DNA of 18,595 nucleotides from CAZPXF01 sp964590945 (lineage in GTDB: Bacteria > Bacillota > Clostridia > Lachnospirales > Lachnospiraceae): assembly GCA_964590945.1 (NCBI GenBank), contig CAZPXF010000043.1, positions 1-18,595 of the forward strand, given 5' to 3'. The notes under the pieces were generated by a model that was given only the letters and a program-made list of their open reading frames with translations, did not search any database and was not told the DNA's origin. Below, one piece after another: positions 14,619 through 18,595 of this stretch (the stretch's first letter is position 1; the number at the start of each line of letters is the position of its first letter). The position numbers and the translations under genes are program-made.

Positions 14619-14647
14619 ATTATATATCATCATGTCCAACTTGTCAA
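14619..14647 (-). promoter_or_regulatory. Perfect consensus sigma-A promoter for the micro-ORF transcript
   Basis: TTGACA (14642-14647), 17-bp spacer, TATAAT (14619-14624), all on the minus strand. AT-rich DNA upstream could act as an UP element. A match to consensus at all 12 positions with optimal spacing predicts high, possibly constitutive, expression. Confidence 0.88.
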
Positions 14648-14727
14648 TAGAAAACTGAAAATAAATGGATAATTTTTACAATATTCGGAAAATAAAAAAA
14701 TATTATTCAAAAAATCAAAAATAAAGA

Positions 14728-14756
14728 TTGACAAAACGGTAGTTATGAGATATTAT
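14728..14756 (+). promoter_or_regulatory. Near-consensus promoter, divergent from the micro-ORF promoter
   Basis: TTGACA (14728-14733), 17 bp, TATTAT (14751-14756), preceded by A/T tracts (14690-14725). It faces away from the minus-strand promoter, about 80 bp between the two -35 boxes. Confidence 0.82.
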
Positions 14757-14999
14757 AAAGCTATCAAAAGCGATATCGAAAAACTAAGAAATCTAAGTAA
14801 AGGAGGTACGGGCCACCAAAAGTTTAAATATAGTTATTTATGAAGTCTTTCCACTAGATAAGTCGAGCATCTGGATCGGCAATGGGATCAGATATTTGAA
14901 GATTTGAGAAATCGCAGGACGTAAGAGCGTGGAAGATGGCAGTTACAACTGAATAAGGAAATAATTCATTTGTTCTTTAAGAAAAGAGGTTTTTTACCA

Positions 15000-15023
15000 A
15001 TGGATTTTCAAAGCGAGATGTAG
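15000..15023 (+). CDS. Micro-ORF, 7 codons (MDFQSEM)
   Basis: ATG preceded by AGAGG at 10 nt, in the same ACCA-ATG context as micro-ORF 1. Its TAG stop overlaps the 5' arm of the hairpin at 15020-15063, an arrangement like that of micro-ORF 3 and its terminator. Unproven. Confidence 0.22.
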   Translation: MDFQSEM

Positions 15024-15063
15024 TCGCCGCATTTAAGATCAATCACTTAGATACGGCGACTAC
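15020..15063 (+). terminator. Hairpin, possible terminator of the plus-strand small transcript
   Basis: A perfect 10-bp stem (GTAGTCGCCG / CGGCGACTAC) with a 24-nt loop that has an inner TAAG/CTTA pairing. Only a weak T-run (CTTTATGTT) follows, so it may be a structural or processing element instead. Confidence 0.4.
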
Positions 15064-15108
15064 TTTATGTTGCCAGGCAGGCAAAAGGCTGCGGGCGACG
15101 GGCCTCTT

Positions 15109-15858
15109 TTAATGCAATCGATTCCAGAGTTTTAATGCGATATATAAAAGAACAGCATCATGAAAATGGCGGGGGTTGCACCCGCTTTTTTGCGCGATCC
15201 GGTTGAGGCGGTACTGCACGGTGTTTACATGCATATAGAGACGCCTGGCCGTTTTGGCGAGGGAACGGTCCTCGTCAAAATAAATGTTCAGTAACCGGAT
15301 ATCTTCTTTGGACAGTTCTTCTAATATTGCCTGTGAAAAATCTTTCCTGGTTTGTGAGGATAATTCAAGCAGAAGGCTTTCTAATCTCATGGAATCAAAA
15401 AGTGCAAATGGCTCGTTTGTATCTGTAATGCTGCGGAGTGCAAAAAGTGCAGAGCTATAGGATAGCTTTAAACGGAAAATATCACAGTCCTTTCCAACGG
15501 ATATTTTTAATAATTCTTTGTGGGTGAGGGCAAACTCGCGGAAAACAGAAGGGGAGGTTTCGGATACGGTATTATCAATTAAAATGTTGTATTTGCCGGG
15601 ATAGCTGAAATCGAAAAGATCGAAAGGGAGAGGCTCAAGGAATTGTGATACCTTCGACTGGAATACGGGAATCTTTGAAATGGTTGCCGGGGGATTCATT
15701 TCGATCAGGATTATTCGTTTGGGAGTGTGGACATTGATTTCAAATTCATCGAGACATGTGCGAAGAAGCTTTTTCTCTGAGAGATTGCCGGTGATCAGTG
15801 ATTGGATGATGAAATGCCTTTTGTCCTGCAGATCAGGGATGTTCGGCGCTGTGTTCAT
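15109..15858 (-). CDS. PucR/CdaR-type transcriptional regulator (short)
   Basis: A 249-residue DNA-binding regulator. The C-terminal 60 residues match the PucR C-terminal helix-turn-helix domain: LLNIYFDEDRSLAKTARRL, then MHVNTVQYRLNRI and a final helix HDAVLLYIALKLW. The upstream 180 residues resemble the middle, degenerate GGDEF-like part of CdaR-type proteins, but the N-terminal sensory (sugar-diacid or PucR) domain found in 350-500-residue relatives is missing, so the ligand is unknown. The ATG follows AGGAGG (15867-15872) by 8 nt. Base composition is lower in GC (roughly 40-43% in sampled lines) than in genes such as pta (about 50%), which may point to a different origin. Its target could be itself (palindrome at 15885) or the neighbouring small-transcript region. 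Confidence 0.82.
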   Translation of the reverse strand: MNTAPNIPDLQDKRHFIIQSLITGNLSEKKLLRTCLDEFEINVHTPKRIILIEMNPPATISKIPVFQSKVSQFLEPLPFDLFDFSYPGKYNILIDNTVSETSPSVFREFALTHKELLKISVGKDCDIFRLKLSYSSALFALRSITDTNEPFALFDSMRLESLLLELSSQTRKDFSQAILEELSKEDIRLLNIYFDEDRSLAKTARRLYMHVNTVQYRLNRIAQKSGCNPRHFHDAVLLYIALKLWNRLH

Positions 15859-15884
15859 AAATAGAACCTCCTAAATATTAAATT

Positions 15885-15897
15885 TTGTAAAGTACAA
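15885..15897. promoter_or_regulatory. Palindrome TTGTA-AAG-TACAA in the regulator's leader
   Basis: A perfect 5+3+5 inverted repeat just upstream of the regulator's RBS and downstream of its likely -10 box. It is well placed for autorepression. Confidence 0.45.
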
Positions 15898-15905
15898 TGT
15901 TTTTT

Positions 15906-15934
15906 ATTCTAACAAAAGAAGGAGAAGATGTGCA
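15906..15934 (-). promoter_or_regulatory. Candidate promoter of the PucR-type regulator
   Basis: The minus strand reads TGT-TAGAAT (extended -10, TAGAAT at 15906-15911) with a weak -35, TGCACA (15929-15934), 17 bp upstream. Confidence 0.4.
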
Positions 15935-15972
15935 AATGGATAGTTAAATATATTTACTGGATCATAATATGA

Positions 15973-16013
15973 TCACCTGTGAAGGATACAGGATCGTCCA
16001 TTTTCACAGGTGA
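15973..16013 (-). terminator. Hairpin after the Mrp gene
   Basis: A perfect 11-bp stem (TCACCTGTGAA / TTCACAGGTGA) with a 19-nt loop, starting about 25 nt after the Mrp stop codon. The U-tract on the minus strand is poor (TCATATTATG). The overlapping palindrome GATCAT-AAT-ATGATC (15960-15974) follows it and could be a second hairpin or a protein site. Confidence 0.55.
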
Positions 16014-16037
16014 CCGTATTTTTACTTCAAGGACATG

Positions 16038-16952
16038 TTATAGATTATTTTCCTTATCATCCGTATGACTGACTTCGCGCTCCTGGCATTGGGAGAGATC
16101 GATCTGCGGCGGCTGGAAGGACTCCATGAGTTCATCCAAAAAGACGCCTATCGTCCCGGCAACCTCTCCGTCTGCTTCCTCGATCTTTCCCTGATCGGCA
16201 AGGGAGGCGACCGCCGGATCGACCGGCAGATTTGCTATCAGCGGGATATCGAAGGATTCTGCAACCTCGTCGATATGGCTCTCGCCGAAAATGTGATGCT
16301 CCTTACCGCAATCCGGACATTTGAAATAAGAAAGGTTTTCGATGATCCCGAGAACCGGGATATCCATAGCCTTTGCCATGTTGACTGCTTTACCAACGAT
16401 CATGGACACGAGATCCTGCGGGGAGGTAACGATGACAATCCCATCTACGGGAATTGACTGGAATACAGTCAGAGGAACGTCTCCGGTTCCGGGCGGCATA
16501 TCGATGAACATAACGTCGATGTCGTTCCAGATAACGTCCGTCCAGAACTGTTCTACAACGCCGCCGACGACCGGGCCTCTCCAAATCACCGGATCCGTGT
16601 CATTTTCAAGGAGGAGATTGACGGACATCACCGGGATTCCGCTGTCGGAACAGACCGGGTAAATGCCGAGGTTATCGCCCTGTGCTTTTTCCTTGATGCC
16701 AAATGCTTTTGGAATGGATGGTCCTGTGATATCTGCATCCAGAATAGCAGGATTCAGTCCCTTCTTCTTTGCGGCTGCCGCAAGCAGGGATGTCACCATC
16801 GATTTGCCGACGCCGCCCTTGCCGCTGACAACACCAATGACCTTACGGATGCAGCTGAGTTCATGTGGTTTTTTCATAAAATCCTGTGGATCCTGGCGCT
16901 CGCCGCAGCTGGCGCTGCAGGAACTACAGTCATGCGTACATTCTTCGCTCAT
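16038..16952 (-). CDS. mrp: Mrp/NBP35-type Fe-S cluster carrier ATPase
   Basis: A 304-residue P-loop ATPase of the Mrp/ApbC/NBP35 family, which carries and transfers [4Fe-4S] clusters in the cytosol. The deviant Walker A GKGGVGKS is at 44-51, the conserved DADITGPSIPK at 72-82, and IDMPPGTGD at 150-158. The CPDC pair (Cys212, Cys215) forms the bridging cluster site at the dimer interface. The N-terminus adds four cysteines (Cys5, 9, 12, 16; C-x3-C-x2-C-x3-C), an arrangement reminiscent of the extra N-terminal cluster of NBP35. The ATG at 16952 has GGAGG 8 nt upstream; a longer frame to 16991 was rejected. A strong promoter lies upstream. It is divergent from aspartate kinase. Confidence 0.94.
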   Translation of the reverse strand: MSEECTHDCSSCSASCGERQDPQDFMKKPHELSCIRKVIGVVSGKGGVGKSMVTSLLAAAAKKKGLNPAILDADITGPSIPKAFGIKEKAQGDNLGIYPVCSDSGIPVMSVNLLLENDTDPVIWRGPVVGGVVEQFWTDVIWNDIDVMFIDMPPGTGDVPLTVFQSIPVDGIVIVTSPQDLVSMIVGKAVNMAKAMDIPVLGIIENLSYFKCPDCGKEHHIFGESHIDEVAESFDIPLIANLPVDPAVASLADQGKIEEADGEVAGTIGVFLDELMESFQPPQIDLSQCQEREVSHTDDKENNL

Positions 16953-17008
16953 TTGAAATACCTCCAGATATTGATTTGTGCTTATTCGCACAATACATAG
17001 TAAAATTA

Positions 17009-17037
17009 ATTGTAATATTCTTTTCCCAAAGTGTCAA
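17009..17037 (-). promoter_or_regulatory. Promoter of the Mrp gene
   Basis: The minus strand has TTGACA (17032-17037), 17 bp, TACAAT (17009-17014). The leader before the ATG is about 50 nt. Confidence 0.82.
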
Positions 17038-17071
17038 ATTAAAAAAGATTCTTTGGCGGGCGGATCAGCTA

Positions 17072-17100
17072 TTGAAAAAAACAGAAAAACGTTATAAAGT
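17072..17100 (+). promoter_or_regulatory. Candidate promoter of aspartate kinase
   Basis: TTGAAA (17072-17077), 17 bp, TAAAGT (17095-17100). The match is moderate, and the following AT-rich leader offers other weak -10-like sites. Confidence 0.4.
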
Positions 17101-17149
17101 ATTGTTTATGTTTTAAATAATAAAAAATAAGTATTAAGAGGAATTCAGA

Positions 17150-18478
17150 ATGAAATATGTTGTAAAATTCGGCGGAAGCTCTCTGGCGGACGCCGACCAG
17201 TTTAAAAAAGCAGGAGATATCATCAGGGCGGATGAAAGCCGTGTCTATGTGGTGCCGTCTGCTCCGGGGAAAAGATTTTCTGATGATACCAAGGTGACAG
17301 ATATGCTTCTGAAAGCGTATTCCCTGGCGTGCGAGGGCAGGGATGTTACGGAGCAGATTGCGGCGATCAGGCAGAGATATGATGAGATCATCGAGGGATT
17401 GGAGCTTGCAGATTTTAATCTTGACGCAGAGTTCGAGGAGATCACAAAGCAGCTGCAGACAGATCCGCTTCTCGATTATACCGCTTCCCGCGGAGAATAT
17501 CTGAATGGAAAGCTTATGGCGGCATATCTGGGCTATGAGTTTATAGATGCGGATGAGGTCATCTTTTTCAACGAAGAGGGGAATCTGAACAGCTATAAGA
17601 CGGAAAGAGTCATGAAAAAACGGCTTGCAGAGACGCCGAGAGCCGTTATTCCGGGGTTCTACGGACATGGGAAGGACGGGAATGTCCGGACATTTTCCCG
17701 CGGGGGATCGGATGTGACAGGCTCTATTGTTGCGCAGGCGTGTCAGGCCGACGTTTACGAGAACTGGACGGATGTATCCGGCTTTCTTGTTGCCGACCCG
17801 CGCATCGTGGATAACCCGGCGATGATCCGGTATATTACATACCGTGAGCTTCGCGAGCTTTCATACATGGGCGCGTCAGTGCTTCATGAGGATGCGATCT
17901 TTCCTGTGCGCCATTCCGGTATTCCGATCAATATCCGAAATACCAACCGCCCGCAGGACTGCGGGACATGGATCGTGGAAAGCACCGGACAGAAACCGGA
18001 TTATGTAGTTACCGGTATTGCGGGGAAGAAGGATTTCTGTACGATCCTTGTCACGAAAGCGATGATGAACTCAGAGATCGGTTTCGGGCGCAAGGTGCTG
18101 CAGGCGTTTGAGGACAATGACATTTCCTTTGAGCATATGCCTTCCGGTATTGACACGATGACGGTGATCGTTCACAAGGATGAATTTCTTCATAAGGAGC
18201 AGAAGGTTATCTCAGCAATCCACCGCCTGGCGGAACCGGATGCGGTAGAGATCGAATCGGATCTGGCGCTGATCGCGGTTGTCGGACGCGGTATGCGCTC
18301 GGCGAGAGGAACTGCGGGGAGGCTGTTTACCGCGCTTGCAAAGGCGGATATCAATGTGCGTATGATCGACCAGGGATCTTCGGAGCTGAATATCATCATC
18401 GGTGTGGAAAACCGGGTTTTTGAGCGGGCGATCAAGGCGATCTATGAGGACTTTTGCGGGTCCGGTACATCTGCATAA
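17150..18478 (+). CDS. Aspartate kinase
   Basis: A 442-residue monofunctional aspartokinase that phosphorylates L-aspartate in the first step of lysine, threonine, methionine and diaminopimelate synthesis (cytosol). It opens with the kinase motif VVKFGGSSLAD (4-14). The amino-acid-kinase core follows: TFSRGGSDVTGSIVAQA, NWTDVSGFLVADPRIV, and YMGASVLHEDAIFPV. Two C-terminal ACT-type regulatory segments follow (GIAGKKDFCTILVTK... and ALIAVVGRGMRSARGTAGRLF...), so feedback inhibition by lysine or threonine is expected; which one cannot be told. Length and layout resemble the Bacillus YclM/ThrD class more than the two-subunit LysC class, so no symbol is given. AGAGGA lies about 7 nt before the ATG. 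Confidence 0.95.
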   Translation: MKYVVKFGGSSLADADQFKKAGDIIRADESRVYVVPSAPGKRFSDDTKVTDMLLKAYSLACEGRDVTEQIAAIRQRYDEIIEGLELADFNLDAEFEEITKQLQTDPLLDYTASRGEYLNGKLMAAYLGYEFIDADEVIFFNEEGNLNSYKTERVMKKRLAETPRAVIPGFYGHGKDGNVRTFSRGGSDVTGSIVAQACQADVYENWTDVSGFLVADPRIVDNPAMIRYITYRELRELSYMGASVLHEDAIFPVRHSGIPINIRNTNRPQDCGTWIVESTGQKPDYVVTGIAGKKDFCTILVTKAMMNSEIGFGRKVLQAFEDNDISFEHMPSGIDTMTVIVHKDEFLHKEQKVISAIHRLAEPDAVEIESDLALIAVVGRGMRSARGTAGRLFTALAKADINVRMIDQGSSELNIIIGVENRVFERAIKAIYEDFCGSGTSA

Positions 18479-18502
18479 GAACAAACGAAAATAAGAATGT
18501 GA

Positions 18503-18595
18503 AATCTCAAATCGGAGATTGTGGCGAACGGTTTTTGGATAATCAGAGAAGCCGTATTGAATGCTCTGGTACATCGGGATTATAGTATTCATACC
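18503..18595 (+). pseudogene. Fragment of an HATPase_c_4-type ATP-binding protein (AlbA_2/putative transcriptional regulator family), cut by window end
   Basis: The frame from 18503 to the window end encodes WIIREAVLNALVHRDYSIHT, which closely matches the N-box-like ALREAxxNAxxHRDYS segment of the HATPase_c_4 (RecG C-terminal-like) domain found after an AlbA_2/Schlafen domain in putative regulators. In such proteins this segment lies well inside the polypeptide, but here an in-frame stop (18500-18502) is only about 20 residues upstream and the aspartate kinase stop is 24 bp away. There is no room for the N-terminal domain and no RBS-linked ATG. It therefore looks like a 5'-truncated remnant; a GTG at 18521 could start a very short form. 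Confidence 0.5.

Larger units (their letters stand above)
14763..15066 (+). ncRNA. Putative plus-strand small RNA or decayed small gene
   Basis: Expected transcript from the promoter at 14728-14756. It has AAAGGAGG at 14799-14806, but no ATG, GTG or TTG at a usable distance: the codon 8 nt downstream is ACC (14815-14817). From there the frame stays open for 29 more codons to a TGA. It also has a hairpin ATCTG...CAGAT (about 14869-14894, one bulge) and a 3' hairpin at 15020-15063. The 3' end is uncertain. No known RNA family was recognised. Confidence 0.4.

Noticed and set aside
14763..15066. The plus-strand AT-rich block as a known riboswitch, 6S RNA, T-box or intron
   Set aside because: None of the conserved cores I know for these classes was found, so it is left as an unclassified small transcript.
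15082..15110. AAAAGGC...GCCTCTTTT as a terminator for the PucR-type gene
   Set aside because: The stem is short with a bulge and the pairing is poor; not strong enough to call.

Overview
The window looks like a chromosomal segment of a gut-type Firmicute, most likely Lachnospiraceae/Clostridia. The reasons are strong AGGAGG ribosome-binding sites, TTGACA-N17-TATAAT-type promoters, moderately GC-balanced genes separated by AT-rich spacers, and the gene set: AIM24 protein, a Gram-positive RND pump without partner genes, an M16 peptidase, pta, a DUF815 ATPase and an NBP35-like ATPase with a Cys-rich N-terminus. The species cannot be named from the sequence. No rRNA, tRNA, CRISPR array or insertion sequence was seen.

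Layout. 1-1860: an AIM24-family gene followed by a monoacylglycerol-lipase-like hydrolase whose 3' end runs into an exactly 100-N assembly gap. 1862-3742 (minus): glgB, with a terminator hairpin at the gap edge and a small tandem-repeat tail. 3978-7865: a very large RND efflux permease with an inserted coiled coil, divergent from glgB. 7923-9197 (minus): an M16 zinc peptidase; it and the pump share a bidirectional terminator. 9509-10006: a PAP2 phosphatase. 10125-11111: pta with its own promoter and terminator. 11243-14341: a probable manganese (yybP-ykoY) riboswitch with a visible terminator switch, followed by a CaCA-type cation antiporter, a second PAP2 phosphatase and a DUF815 ATPase, closely spaced and probably cotranscribed. 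14379-15108: about 0.7 kb with no conventional gene. 15109-15858 (minus): a short PucR/CdaR-type regulator. 16038-16952 (minus): a Mrp/NBP35 Fe-S cluster carrier ATPase. 17150-18478: aspartate kinase. 18503-18595: the start of an apparent fragment of a HATPase_c_4-type gene, cut by the window end.

The most unusual part is 14379-15108. On the minus strand a perfect consensus promoter (TTGACA, 17 bp, TATAAT) drives an isolated transcript of about 230 nt that ends at a strong bidirectional terminator. The transcript carries three tiny reading frames (3, 6 and 7 codons), each 7-8 nt behind a perfect AGGAGG, plus further GGAGG-like motifs. Divergently, a second near-consensus promoter starts a plus-strand transcript with a strong ribosome-binding site but no start codon, a hairpin, and a 7-codon frame that ends in another hairpin. 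This is either a micro-ORF locus or a pair of structured small RNAs.

How the genes fit together. Housekeeping metabolism is represented by glgB (glycogen branching), pta (acetate/ATP), aspartate kinase (Asp-family amino acids) and the Fe-S carrier. Envelope and stress functions are represented by the RND pump, the two PAP2 lipid phosphatases, the M16 peptidase and the cation antiporter. The riboswitch suggests that the antiporter operon responds to Mn2+.
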